Of a DNA stretch of 54,872 nucleotides, positions 9,414-18,285 are shown one piece after another (position 1 is the first letter of the stretch; the number at the start of each line of letters is the position of its first letter). Where the stretch lies: NCBI RefSeq assembly GCF_000757605.1, contig NZ_JQAK01000006.1:1-54872 (forward strand), in the 5' to 3' direction. The notes below the pieces were generated by a model, which worked only from the letters and a program-made list of their open reading frames with translations, had not been told where the DNA came from and did not search any database. Source of the stretch: Candidatus Paracaedibacter symbiosus (GTDB taxonomy: Bacteria; Pseudomonadota; Alphaproteobacteria; Paracaedibacterales; Paracaedibacteraceae). The position numbers and the translations under genes are program-made.

Positions 9414-10173
9414 ATGTATCCTAGTGATTTGACTGATAAAGAATGGGATTTAAAAGACTATTTCACTCCCAAAGATCCTCGTGGCTGTAAACCAAAACAT
9501 GATAAAAGAACAATTGTTAACGCTATTTTTTACTTGAATAAGGGAGGTATTCAGTGGCGGATGCTGCCAAAAGATTTCCCCCCTTGGCAGACAGTGTATG
9601 ATTGCTTCAGAATTTGGAGCCGCGCAGGCTTATGGGAGACTATTCTTGATTGCCTCAACACAAAGTACCGTCAACAACAAGGAAGAACACCAATGCCAAC
9701 ATATTCAATTTTAGATACGCAAACTGCCAAGAGTCATTTCCACGGAGAAGAACGCGGCTTTGATGGGGGAAAAAAAGATACAAGGCCGCAAACGTCATAT
9801 AGGCGTTGATGTTTTAGGGTGCCTTCTAAGTGTTCACTGTCATGCAGCAAATTTTCCAGATACAAAGAGAGCAGCATTAGTTATGGACCGGTTGATTGAT
9901 AAATACCCCTCTATTCAAGCTTTTGCTGGAGATGGTGGATATCGTGGGACGGCACTTGATTGTGCAGTCACCCAGCTCAACAGAGCATTTCATATTGCTG
10001 TAGGACTCACAGGAAAGTACGTTCCCATGTCTATGAGATGGGTAGTTGACCGAACTCTTGGGTGGATCACAAAAGCTCGAAGGTTAGTCAGGGATTATGA
10101 AGTTATCCCGGGTAATGCTGAGAATATGGTCCGTATCTCTATGCTAAAAATTATGCTTGCAAAACTTGTTTAG
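9414..10173 (+). pseudogene. IS5-family (IS427-group) transposase, split in two frames
   Basis: ORF A (9414-9809) starts MYPSDLTDKEW and carries GGIQWRMLPKDFPPWQTVYD and ILDTQTAKSHFHGE (first DDE aspartate region). ORF B (9760-10173) carries RKRHIGVDVLG, AFAGDGGYRG and VVDRTLGWITKARRLVRDYE (the later catalytic residues). The frames meet at a run of seven A (9769-9775). Six A would give one continuous frame (DGGKKIQGRKRH), so one A appears to have been gained. The group is known for frameshifting here, but the shift needed is +1 (or -2), not the usual -1, so inactivation is more likely. The right end is marked by TTTTCCCAGACAAGTTCT (10175-10192). Confidence 0.75.
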
Positions 10174-11491
10174 ACTTTTCCCAGACAAGTTCTAAGCTTC
10201 TTTATAAATTTAGGACGTTTCATATCTTGCACTACTTGATTATAAAATTCTTGAAATATACTTCTTAAAACGTATCTTCTTCCGCTTTTTTTCATAATAT
10301 GAGCATGACAACGACTTTTTTGTAGACAAGCACGGCAATCTTTAAGAGGAGCCCGATATATTTTAATCCCCTTGTCCACATAAGAAGATGGAGCTAAAAT
10401 TACTTGGCTTGGGCAGGTAAATATATCCCGATAAGTATCATAATAAAACTCTTTTTCTAAGGAAGGAAAGGCACTACCACTCCGGCTACTAAACAAAGAA
10501 ATATATGACCTTATTTGCTTTTTACTTATCTGTGTTAATAATTCCCCAGAGCCATAAGCTCGATCCGCAACAACTTCTTTAAGATCGATAGAGTAAGACT
10601 TCAAAATATGTTCAAGCCGATCCATATAAACTTGAGATTCATGAACAGCGCCGGTGGTAACGAAACAATCAAGAATAACACGTTTATAATCATCAATAGA
10701 TTGATGGACTTTGTATTTTAAAGTTTGAGCTGTTCCTTTTTTATGAGCCAGCCAGACTGGCATGTGAGTCAGTAACGCTTTGATGAGTAGAGTTAGAAAG
10801 TTTCCGAGGAGTAGGAGGGTTAATTCCGTTGCCTTTTAGGCTGTTTATTTTTTCGGGGTGAGGAGTGATGTTGGCAAGGGAGTCCAAAGAAGCTTTAGCT
10901 TTGATTAAAGTACTATCTGTCATGAGACATTCCCCCTTAACCAGCCCCATTTTTTGGCAAACCTTCACAATATGGTTGAAGAATTTTTGGAAGATATTTT
11001 CGCCATATCTATCACGAATGCGGGTTAAAGAAGAATGATGAGGTACGCGATCATTCAAAGTTAAACAGCAAAACCATCTGTAAGCAAGATTAAAGTGTAT
11101 TTCTTCACATAGCCTCCTGTCAGAAGAAATTCCGTATAAATAACCCACAAGGATCATCCTGAAATAAACTTGTGGATCAATAGAAGGGCGTCCATTATTA
11201 GGACAATAGGTAAAAGATGTAAGTTCCCTGATAAATGAGCAGTCAATGAGCCTATCAATTCTTTTTAAGAGATGAGATTTAGGAATTAAAGACTCAGTAG
11301 AGACATAACTAAAAAGCTGAGGCTGATAATAATGAATTCCTTGCATTTATTTTGCTTTTTATTGTTCTCATTATTTGTTGAATAATATCATATTTTTCTT
11401 TATAAATCAATTAGTTACATAGAAACAATAATCAAAAAGGACATATTTTTCTTCATATAGGAAGCTCGCAAGGGGCTTTTTCAACAGTCCC
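10170..11491 (-). pseudogene. IS1182-family transposase, frameshifted and 3'-truncated
   Basis: The N-terminal part (10741-11346) begins MQGIHYYQPQLFSYVS and contains GRPSIDPQVYFRMILVGYLYG and MTDSTLIKAKAS. The C-terminal part (10170-10763) contains HKKGTAQTLKYKVHQSIDD and VVADRAYGSGE. Between them CTGG is tandemly duplicated (CTGGCTGG); removing one copy restores ASLAHKKG in frame, so a 4-bp duplication caused the frameshift. The C-terminus ends in bases that belong to the adjoining IS5 end, so the 3' end was lost to that junction. The other end of the element is the GGGACTGTTGAAAAAGCC sequence ending at 11491. Confidence 0.75.
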
Positions 11492-11530
11492 ATTCGTTAT
11501 CTTTGTGGTTATTTATCTATTGACTATTTA

Positions 11531-11574
11531 AAGTAAGTTATTATATCTTATTAGTAAGATAATTCAACTTACTT
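11531..11574. promoter_or_regulatory. Nested palindromes upstream of vapB (likely operator)
   Basis: AAGTAAGTT (11531-11539) pairs with AACTTACTT (11566-11574), and inside it ATCTTA-TTAG-TAAGAT (11545-11560) forms a second palindrome. It sits just before the AGAGG ribosome site of the antitoxin. AbrB-type antitoxins usually bind such sites and repress their own operon, so this is the probable operator. Confidence 0.5.
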
Positions 11575-11586
11575 AAGAGGTGTGTA

Positions 11587-11856
11587 ATGGACACAAAAAC
11601 TGTTATGTCTTCTCGCGGACAAGTGGTTATTCCTAAAATGATTCGAGATATTATAGGACTTCACTCAGGGTCTGAGCTAATTATTCATTTAAGAGAAGAT
11701 AGTGTTTTAGAATTTAAGCCTGTCTATAAAAGTCTCAAAGATTTTTTTGGGAAAGGAGCGCACAGGATAAAACACGAGAATGCAACAGCTGAAGTAGTTG
11801 ATATAGATACAGCAATCGCTGAAGCAGTGAGTTCTAACCTCTCCTCTTCTAAATGA
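11587..11856 (+). CDS. VapB-type antitoxin, AbrB/MazE swapped-hairpin fold
   Basis: The 89-residue protein begins with an AbrB/SpoVT DNA-binding domain: VMSSRGQVVIPKMIRDIIGL, then SELIIHLREDSVLEFKP. The acidic tail (about residues 50-89) would neutralise the toxin. Its stop is eight bases before the ATG of the PIN-domain gene, the usual antitoxin-first order. Palindromes upstream suggest autoregulation. It looks intact. Confidence 0.85.
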   Translation: MDTKTVMSSRGQVVIPKMIRDIIGLHSGSELIIHLREDSVLEFKPVYKSLKDFFGKGAHRIKHENATAEVVDIDTAIAEAVSSNLSSSK

Positions 11857-11864
11857 GGATATAG

Positions 11865-12260
11865 ATGATTGGCATAGATACAAATATCTTAGTAAGAGCT
11901 TTCTTAGAAGATGACATTAATCAAGCTCACCTTGCCCAAGTATTCATGGAAATGGCATCTCAAGACGGAGGCCTTTTTATTTCCTCTTATGCTTTACTTG
12001 AATTTGCATGGGTTCTAAAGGTTAAAAAGTTCTCGAGAAAAGAGATTTATCAGGCTTTGATTACCCTCACGGACTCCCCGGGAATCACTATTGGTCAAAG
12101 AGATGTAATTTTAGCCGCTGCTGAAAAGTTTTATAAAGGAAAAGCCGATTTTGGCGACTATATGATTTTAGCAGAAGGTGAAAAATATGGAGGCCAACTC
12201 TTAAAATCTTTCGATCAAACTTTTGCAGAGGAATCACCCCATATCTCAGCTCCTGACTAA
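11865..12260 (+). CDS. VapC-type PIN-domain ribonuclease toxin
   Basis: The 131-residue protein starts MIGIDTNILVRAFLEDD, the PIN-domain strand with its first metal-binding aspartate. It continues with a second acidic site at ALLEFAWVL (glutamate), and late acidic residues at KADFGDYMI and KSFDQTF. PIN toxins cleave specific RNAs and are held inactive by the partner antitoxin. Directly downstream of the AbrB-type antitoxin. All expected acidic residues are present, so the pair may be active. Confidence 0.85.
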   Translation: MIGIDTNILVRAFLEDDINQAHLAQVFMEMASQDGGLFISSYALLEFAWVLKVKKFSRKEIYQALITLTDSPGITIGQRDVILAAAEKFYKGKADFGDYMILAEGEKYGGQLLKSFDQTFAEESPHISAPD

Positions 12261-12694
12261 ATTTCTAGAATTTAACAGTGCTGGTGTATAACGGCCAATA
12301 AAAAGTACCGCCGCATTGCCTCATGAAGTTAGAGCTTTGCAAAAAGCCTATGTTCTTTCTCATTTTTCCATTTATCAGATTTTTGAGTGATATTTTTGAT
12401 TGGCTATAGCATAGCCAATTATTGTTCTTTAAGATTTATTGGAAGACGAACTGATTTCAAGTTTAAAAATTTTTACCCTCCCCTACTACGTAATCTATTA
12501 ACATTCATTGTATCCTTGTATCCAAGCGCTTCTACTTACGCCGCGACGCTGCGCAGCTTCATCTACTTTAGCTAGTAAAAAATACGCCATTTATTTCTCA
12601 AACTTACAGCTCTTATCTTAAAAAAGAGATTACCAATTTTTATATATTCTATTATTGTCTTATAAAAATTAGTATACTTGTATAAATTTAATTA
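12261..12694. other. Intergenic region with a ribbon-helix-helix gene remnant
   Basis: No intact gene. On the minus strand at 12498-12590 a 30-codon ORF reads LAKVDEAAQRRGVSRSAWIQ, which matches the core of CopG/ParD-like ribbon-helix-helix DNA-binding proteins, but it is cut at both ends. The rest is AT-rich with nothing recognisable. Confidence 0.35.
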
Positions 12695-12907
12695 ATGGAA
12701 GCAGTCATGGGGTGCTTTATGATTGCCTTAAGTTTAATTTTAATTATTGCTGGTATAATTACGCTATATCTTGGGAAATTAGACATAGGACGTTTACCAG
12801 GGGACATCTTATTAAAACGAGGAAACATAACTTTCTATTTTCCTATCATTTCTTGTTTGATTTTAAGCATTATTATTAGCTTTATTCTTTGGTTTATTAG
12901 GCGTTGA
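12695..12907 (+). CDS. DUF2905-family small membrane protein
   Basis: The 70-residue protein has two hydrophobic helices (about residues 8-26 and 47-66) flanking the conserved centre GRLPGDILLKRGNITFYFPI, the hallmark of the DUF2905 family. It should sit in the inner membrane with both ends on the same side. The family's role is unknown. It stands alone on the plus strand after the VapBC pair. An internal ATG at codon 9 (MIALSL) is another possible start. Confidence 0.7.
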   Translation: MEAVMGCFMIALSLILIIAGIITLYLGKLDIGRLPGDILLKRGNITFYFPIISCLILSIIISFILWFIRR

Positions 12908-13096
12908 CTATGGATTTATCAGGGAACGAACGCAACTAACAACCTTGGGTGGCATCGTCATCTATGGACCGATCCCGATTGCAATAAATTACCCGTCCTG
13001 CCGAGCAAAACCGAAAGCTGGGGGCTTACAAACAATCAATATGTGAAGTTTGCTTCACCAAGATCAAGCTCCATACTTTCTTGTTTTTCCAGCTGC

Positions 13097-14143
13097 TTAC
13101 TCTAAATTCAGAATATTATCTATGTGGATCTGGGCTTGGTGGTATTTCATTAGCTGATGATCCTTTGTAATAGTACCGATGTATATTTCCGAGTTGTCTA
13201 AAATTTTCCCTTTAGCATTCTGTACAGTTGCCTCAAGTTTCACAGAGGCTCTGTCCTGGAGATTTGTTTTTAGCTCCCCTAAAAGTCCTTCGGTTTTATT
13301 GGAAATTTTAGTTAAATCTTGAGCAGAGATCCGCATTTTTATAACTTCGCTCGCAAGGTCGATCTTAGCATGGTCTTTAGCTTTAATTTTAATACAGTTA
13401 GCCTTTATAGGATCTGTTGTTACGAGGCGGGCTTTGTCATTAAAAATAAATTCCATTTTTTGAGCCAAAATAGAATCAAGGGAACATTGAGAAGAGTCAC
13501 TCGCCTGAATGGAAATTTTACTTTTCGGCAGGGATTTAGGAAGGTAAATTACGGTTTTCTGTTCTAACTTTTTTGGGTTGCTCGTAAAACTTGTATAGGT
13601 AAAACTGGAATCATCTCCCAGAGTTACGCTGCCTATCAGTGGTTGGTTAGTAGAGTCACTAAAAACTCTTATTGTTCCGCGTGCGCCTTGAGTTATGCTG
13701 CCTATCAATGGTTGGCCCCTTATTTGAGGAGAGTCACTAGAAACTTTTATTGTTCCGCGCGAGCCCTGAGTCAATCTTCCTATGGCGAGGCAAGAATTAA
13801 GGAGTGTATCTTGGACCGGCAACAATACCTGGTTTGCACACGCTTCAAAAGTAAACCCTTTTTGGTGAAAGTTAAATCTGATTTTCTGGATTGCTTGAGA
13901 ATCTGCCTTAACTTTAATGCCTACCGTATTATCTTCACTGGGCTTAATTAGAACTTTTCCGAATTCGATAGTAAAATTAAACTCATAATCCTTATCTGAA
14001 GCTCCTGGTAAATCAAACCTTTTATAGCTTCGAAAAACGCTCGCATTTTTTGTGCCTTCTGGCCAGAGGGGATTAACTGTTTCTGCGCCATAAACAGACA
14101 TACTCAACCCCACAATGGGTAATATTAAGAATGATTTGTACAT
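13097..14143 (-). CDS. Secreted beta-rich protein, possible GIN-type adhesin head
   Basis: The 348-residue protein has a signal peptide (MYKSFLILPIVGLSMSVYGA). The mature part alternates short hydrophobic and polar stretches, as in beta-helix or DUF2807 (head GIN) proteins, with late segments such as IKIKAKDHAKIDLASEV and LQDRASVKLEATVQNAKGK fitting that pattern. Residues ~122-180 hold an imperfect duplication: RLTQGSRGTIKVSSDS...QPLIGS, then SITQGARGTIRVFSDS...QPLIGS. It is probably periplasmic or surface-exposed. The family assignment is tentative. Confidence 0.55.
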   Translation of the reverse strand: MYKSFLILPIVGLSMSVYGAETVNPLWPEGTKNASVFRSYKRFDLPGASDKDYEFNFTIEFGKVLIKPSEDNTVGIKVKADSQAIQKIRFNFHQKGFTFEACANQVLLPVQDTLLNSCLAIGRLTQGSRGTIKVSSDSPQIRGQPLIGSITQGARGTIRVFSDSTNQPLIGSVTLGDDSSFTYTSFTSNPKKLEQKTVIYLPKSLPKSKISIQASDSSQCSLDSILAQKMEFIFNDKARLVTTDPIKANCIKIKAKDHAKIDLASEVIKMRISAQDLTKISNKTEGLLGELKTNLQDRASVKLEATVQNAKGKILDNSEIYIGTITKDHQLMKYHQAQIHIDNILNLE

Positions 14144-14849
14144 TTTCTGGACCCTGTTCCCTGTAGAATATATTTATCTTAAATTTTATCTTAAATTTAT
14201 ACAAGGCCTCATAAGAGAGACAAATTCAATAAGGTGGCTTTATTACATAAAAGGGGAGCAAGAATGCCCCCATTTACCAAAACTATTAGATTTTAACTAA
14301 TTCTGACATGCCAAGATTAACATAATTCATGATAAAGCATCCAGGATGTAATTCTGCATCTTAACTTACCCACTACTTCAGAAATCTTTTAGCTATTATC
14401 TTCACTTCCTTTCTAAATGCAACAGAGTCTTTAAAAATTGTTATTATGCGCTTGCTTTTCAAGAAATAAATCAAATTTTTAAGTAAAAACTTGTTCATGT
14501 TAAATAAAGAAAAAGGGCATGAAAATATAATTAAGGTTAAAAATTTCACCCCGCAATTAAAAACGCTAGCTAAGTGTATGTATTACTATTATATATAGGT
14601 TCAAGGGTACAGTCAGGAATATCATTTGTTTGTGTCATTTTATGCGAACCTAATCCTGTGGCTTGATATAACAAAACAACAATGCATAGGCCCAGCAACC
14701 CCCACAAAATCACATGATCATATGACCAACAAAACTCAGAAATTCTGCTATTCAATCTACAATTATTACGGAGATATGCATAGGTTCATTCAACCGCTTC
14801 TTTTAGCTTTGAATGGCACAAATCCTACCTGCCTCGGAAATTTCGGGGG
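14144..14849. other. Intergenic region with a dispersed ~70-bp repeat
   Basis: About 14358-14426 is a near match to 35911-35979; both end in TTTCTAAATGCAACAG. Both copies lie in gene-free DNA. Short ORFs on both strands at 14570-14850 lack ribosome sites and family matches; the minus one (from a TTG at 14755) has one hydrophobic helix but no convincing start. The left boundary of the adjoining group II intron remnant falls near 14850. Confidence 0.35.
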
Positions 14850-15765
14850 TTTGTGGCTGGAAGGCCTAAAAGTGGGCTTTATGGAAAATGGACGACTCAA
14901 CCCTACTGAAAAAGGAACGCCGCAAGGCTCCTTGATTTCTCCCGCTTTGACGGTTATTGCATTATCTGGACTAGAACGACAGCTCGTTAGCACCTCACAA
15001 AAACAAAGAGATAAGGAAAAGATCAACATGATCGCCTTTGCCGATGATTTCATTGTGACAGCACAGAGCCAAGAACTTCTGAAACAGAAAGTCAAACCAC
15101 TCCTCGAGGAAACATTGGGAAAGGTTGGGTTGAAACTATCGATAGAGAAAACAAAGATAACCTCAATAGATGAGGGATTTGAATTTCTGGGATTCCACTT
15201 ACGAAAGTACATGAATGGAAAACTGTTGATCAAACCCTCAAAGGACAATATCAAGCGGTTCCTAAAAGAAATCAGAACTCTTATCAAAAAAGGTGTTGCA
15301 TGGCCAACGAATAAACTCATCTATGCGTTAAACGAAAAGTTAACTAGGTGGACGAGTTACTACCGAACAGTTGTGTCTTCAAAAGTGTTTTCTTCCATCG
15401 ATGATCAAATCTTCCTGGCGTTAAAAAAGTGGGAACTGAAAAGACATGCACGCAAAGGAAAGCGCTGGATTATCAATCACTACTTTACGCGATACAAAGG
15501 CGACAACTGGAGATTTTATTGTATGGTCAGAGATAAACAGGGGAACAAAAACCCACTTTATCTCAAAAATGCCAGCGATACAAAAATCCGACGTCACATC
15601 AAAATCATGGTCGCAGTGACTCCTTTTAACCCTGTTTACAAAGACTACTTTGATCAGAGAGAAAAGGATCGCAAAAAGCGCTGCTTGCTCAGTCACAAGA
15701 CTGATTTAGCTGGGCTGAGAACCATTCAGCATTATGAGGGATTGAGCGGAGTGCTGAGAAACTAG
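14850..15765 (+). pseudogene. Group II intron reverse transcriptase/maturase, 5'-truncated
   Basis: The open frame continues from spurious upstream sequence, but recognisable reverse transcriptase begins near LKVGFMENGRLNPTEKGTPQ (RT motif 4 region). It then shows the catalytic FADDF box, KLSIEKTKI and FEFLGFHLRKY, then the X/maturase domain to the end at IQHYEGLSGVLRN. The fingers domain (RT motifs 0-3) is missing, so it cannot be active alone. Intron domain V follows immediately. A closely related fragment interrupts the intron nest at 23987-24254, and a third 3' remnant lies near 52803-53012. Confidence 0.8.
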
Positions 15766-15813
15766 CCTGCTCCGTTCTTAGAGGGCTGCTCCTGGGTAAC
15801 TGGGAGTGGCTAC
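15744..15813 (+). ncRNA. Group II intron domains V and VI
   Basis: GAGCGGAGTGC pairs with the later GCTCCGTTC stretch around a GAGAAACT loop region, the compact domain V hairpin with its AGC triad. The following GGGCTGC...GGCTAC stem (15782-15813) fits domain VI, and the intron probably ends at about 15813 (TAC before TCAAC). It overlaps the end of the maturase ORF. The matching 5' part is absent, so the ribozyme is incomplete. Confidence 0.6.
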
Positions 15814-15954
15814 TCAACTCTTAGTGGAGGATACCTGTAATGCTTCTCCACCTTTAGCAGCATAACCCTCAATTTTGGGGTGATCTCCTATTATTTTTAT
15901 AGAGCGCTCAAGTCCTATAGAGAAAATGCTGGTATTTTAAAAAGGAATCTAATT

Positions 15955-17046
15955 ATGAATGATGATACATTTAATATTCAATTATCGAAATTTATGATTC
16001 AAAGGGATAGAACACTATTTCTTGAGCTCACCCATGAAATGAATCGTATCATGATCATTTTAAACAAGGACGACTCCATAGTAGATCTGAATGAGCACGC
16101 AGCAATATTTCATGGATGGGAAATGCCTTCGTCACTTAGAGAAAATAATTATACGCAGTTATGTAAACAGTCATCGATTGATGCGTCCAATCTTACAAAT
16201 CAAATTCTTCAGGTGCATAATGGCGTAATTATTGAAAAAAAATTGGTAAAAATTAGAAAAAATGGCGTTAATGCCTTTCTATTAATTAATGCTATATCTT
16301 TGGATGATGACAGCGTTCTAATTATCGGCCAAGATATTACCGTTTCAGAGACAAAAGAAGCTTTGAATAGAGAGTTAGCCAATTTTTTACCCTCCGTTTT
16401 AAAATATCTCCCGGTTGGTGTCTTCTGGAAAGACACCAATTCTGTTTTTATGGGAGGAGATGAGAAGTTCTTACGATTATGCGGATTTGCGCGATCCGAA
16501 GAAATTAAGGGACTAACAGATTTCGAGTGCCCCTGGAATAGAGAACAAGCCCTGAAGTTTATAAATGATGACAAGATTATATATAATACACGTCAGCCGT
16601 TATTTAACATCGTGGAAGAAACAACTTTTGCAGATAAACAGATATATCGCGTCATAGTAAGTAAATTCCCATTAATATCAGAAAATAATGACTTAGTCGG
16701 AGAAATCGGCATATTTGCTAAGTTAAATGAGGCTGCTCGGAATAAGCTTGCCTTTTTTATGGCTAATGATATTCTTAGCGATTCCATAATTCCCCAAAAT
16801 AGAAGATATTATGTGCCTCATCCTTATGATGAATTTGAGTCAGTTTACCTCTCGTTACGAGAGAAACAGTGCTTAGATGAATGGGTCCTTGGAAAGACAA
16901 GTAAAGAGATCGGCCGTCATCTAAGAATCTCCTATCGAACGGTAGAAATTCATATTAATAACCTCAAAGAAAAATTAAAGATAAAATCACGTTCCGATTT
17001 AATGCAATTTTATCTGACCCATCAAGGCTTCTGGTCAGGCAAATAG
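15955..17046 (+). CDS. PAS-domain LuxR-type transcriptional regulator
   Basis: From the ATG at 15955 (AAGGA about 9 bases upstream) the protein has 363 residues. Two PAS-like sensor segments come first: HEMNRIMIILNKDDSIVDLN...HGW, and later PVGVFWKDTNSVFMGGDEKF. At the C-terminus is a LuxR/NarL-type helix-turn-helix (LSLREKQCLDEWVLGKTSKE, then ISYRTVEIHINNLKEKL). No phosphorylatable receiver domain is present, so it probably responds to a small ligand or redox state. It is directly upstream of, and in the same direction as, the oxidase gene group, so it is a candidate activator of that group. The longer frame from 15880 lacks a ribosome site. Confidence 0.75.
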   Translation: MNDDTFNIQLSKFMIQRDRTLFLELTHEMNRIMIILNKDDSIVDLNEHAAIFHGWEMPSSLRENNYTQLCKQSSIDASNLTNQILQVHNGVIIEKKLVKIRKNGVNAFLLINAISLDDDSVLIIGQDITVSETKEALNRELANFLPSVLKYLPVGVFWKDTNSVFMGGDEKFLRLCGFARSEEIKGLTDFECPWNREQALKFINDDKIIYNTRQPLFNIVEETTFADKQIYRVIVSKFPLISENNDLVGEIGIFAKLNEAARNKLAFFMANDILSDSIIPQNRRYYVPHPYDEFESVYLSLREKQCLDEWVLGKTSKEIGRHLRISYRTVEIHINNLKEKLKIKSRSDLMQFYLTHQGFWSGK

Positions 17047-17136
17047 TAACTCTTATAACTATAATCTATCCTCTCTTCCCTGCTCAATAAGTACTTTTTC
17101 TTGCTTCTTATAGATGAACTGAAGGTACCATTACGC

Positions 17137-17309
17137 ATTTAGTACCTATGAATTAATCTCTCGAAATATATCAATATCTTCAAAAGCTTGTTGTGGTCCT
17201 ATTCAATAGATTCGTATCTTATTTGCATTCTGGGAATTTAAAAAATCAGGCCATAATAAGTAAGTATTTAGTACGTATAAATTAATCTTTCGGAAAATGC
17301 CAATATCTT
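17137..17309 (+). promoter_or_regulatory. Two direct repeats, possible regulator-binding sites
   Basis: About 44 bases starting ATTTAGTAC at 17137-17180 recur at 17266-17309, 129 bp apart. Both copies share ATTTAGTAC, TAT, AATTAATCT, TCG, AA and CAATATCTT at the same spacing. They lie in the 360-bp gap between the LuxR-type regulator and the peptide ORF. Conserved duplicated motifs in a promoter region next to a regulator gene are best read as its binding sites, but this is inference. Confidence 0.45.
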
Positions 17310-17409
17310 TAACAAGGGGGGCTGCTGTTCCCTCTAAGACAGCCAAAGTCACTTTAAGATGAAGCAAATATACAAAAAAATTAGGTCAAACAAAATAATG
17401 GAGATAAAA

Positions 17410-17496
17410 ATGGAAATCATTGAAAGCAACCCACGGAATATAGAACCTGATTTCCAGTACAGTGTTATTTTAGGAACAACAAGCCTTGGAGCCTAG
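17410..17496 (+). CDS. Candidate 28-residue peptide
   Basis: ATG at 17410 follows GGAGA at 17400-17404 with good spacing. The product has an acidic N-terminal half (MEIIESNPRNIEPDF) and a small, hydrophobic, Thr/Ser/Gly-rich C-terminal half (SVILGTTSLGA). It lies between the PAS-LuxR gene and three oxidative enzymes on the same strand. That layout would suit a ribosomal peptide precursor, but no precursor family is recognised and there is no cysteine. It may also be the stub of a lost gene or a leader ORF. Confidence 0.35.
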   Translation: MEIIESNPRNIEPDFQYSVILGTTSLGA

Positions 17497-17589
17497 GGCA
17501 AAGCTAGTTTCTTCTTAAAGAAGAAATAAATTAAAAATTCAGTCTTTTTATAAAGCACTATAAACTATTTTGTAAGAAGAGAATAAAAA

Positions 17590-18261
17590 ATGTTAGCGCT
17601 ACAAAAACATATAATAAAAAAACAGAATGAGCATAGAAATCACTCCTTCTTTGAAGAATTAGATAAGCAAGAAGATTTTTTCAATGCTATGGATTTTGCG
17701 GTAAAGTTAACCTTTTGGGTAATGGCTTTTCAGGATATTTTGCGTTTAATCCCTCCTCGCATAAATAGCAAAGCTTTACGTCGAATCGCAACTCACCATA
17801 AAGTTGAGGATGGAGGGCATAATCTCTGGTTTTTACAAGATATAAATTTTTTAAATAAAGGCAATAATAAACACAATAATATTGCCTGGCTCTTTTCTAA
17901 AGAAAATGAAATTGCAAGAGATTTTTCATACCGCATGATTTCAGAAGTTTTTAATCTTGCTAAAGATCATGAAAAAATTACCTTAATACTTGCTCTGGAA
18001 TCAGGAGGGCATGTGTTTTTTGAAAAAATTTCTAATTTTGTAAAGCTTAAAGGTTATAATGCTGATTTAAAATATTTCTCAAGTCATCATCTAGAAGTAG
18101 AGAAAAATCACGCTGTTTTTGAGGAAAGCTTGATGAAAGAGCTTGTTAGTCTTCAGCTAAATGAAGAAGAGCGCCTTCAAGCTATTGCACTTGTTGATCG
18201 TTTTTATGAGGGTATCAACACTCTTTTTGATCAATTTTATAACAACTTTATTTACGCCTAA
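17590..18261 (+). CDS. Haem-oxygenase-fold (TenA/CADD-like) protein, possible diiron oxidase
   Basis: The 223-residue all-helical protein has a histidine/glutamate pattern like the haem-oxygenase-like diiron oxidase and CADD/TenA group: THHKVEDGGHN (H69, H70, E73, H77), ALESGGHVFFE (E137, H141) and HHLEVEKNH (H166, H167, E169, H174). These could ligate two iron atoms. Such enzymes oxidise or cleave amino acids and amines in specialised metabolism. It is followed after 24 bp by the FAD oxidase gene, so the two are probably co-transcribed. Substrate unknown. The iron-site assignment is made by eye. Confidence 0.55.
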   Translation: MLALQKHIIKKQNEHRNHSFFEELDKQEDFFNAMDFAVKLTFWVMAFQDILRLIPPRINSKALRRIATHHKVEDGGHNLWFLQDINFLNKGNNKHNNIAWLFSKENEIARDFSYRMISEVFNLAKDHEKITLILALESGGHVFFEKISNFVKLKGYNADLKYFSSHHLEVEKNHAVFEESLMKELVSLQLNEEERLQAIALVDRFYEGINTLFDQFYNNFIYA

Positions 18262-18285
18262 AAAAAAGCAAAAAGTATTTAAGAT

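Noticed and set aside
14570-14755. 61-codon minus-strand ORF with one hydrophobic helix
   Set aside because: It starts at TTG without a ribosome site and overlaps the truncated intron region. Not supported as a gene.
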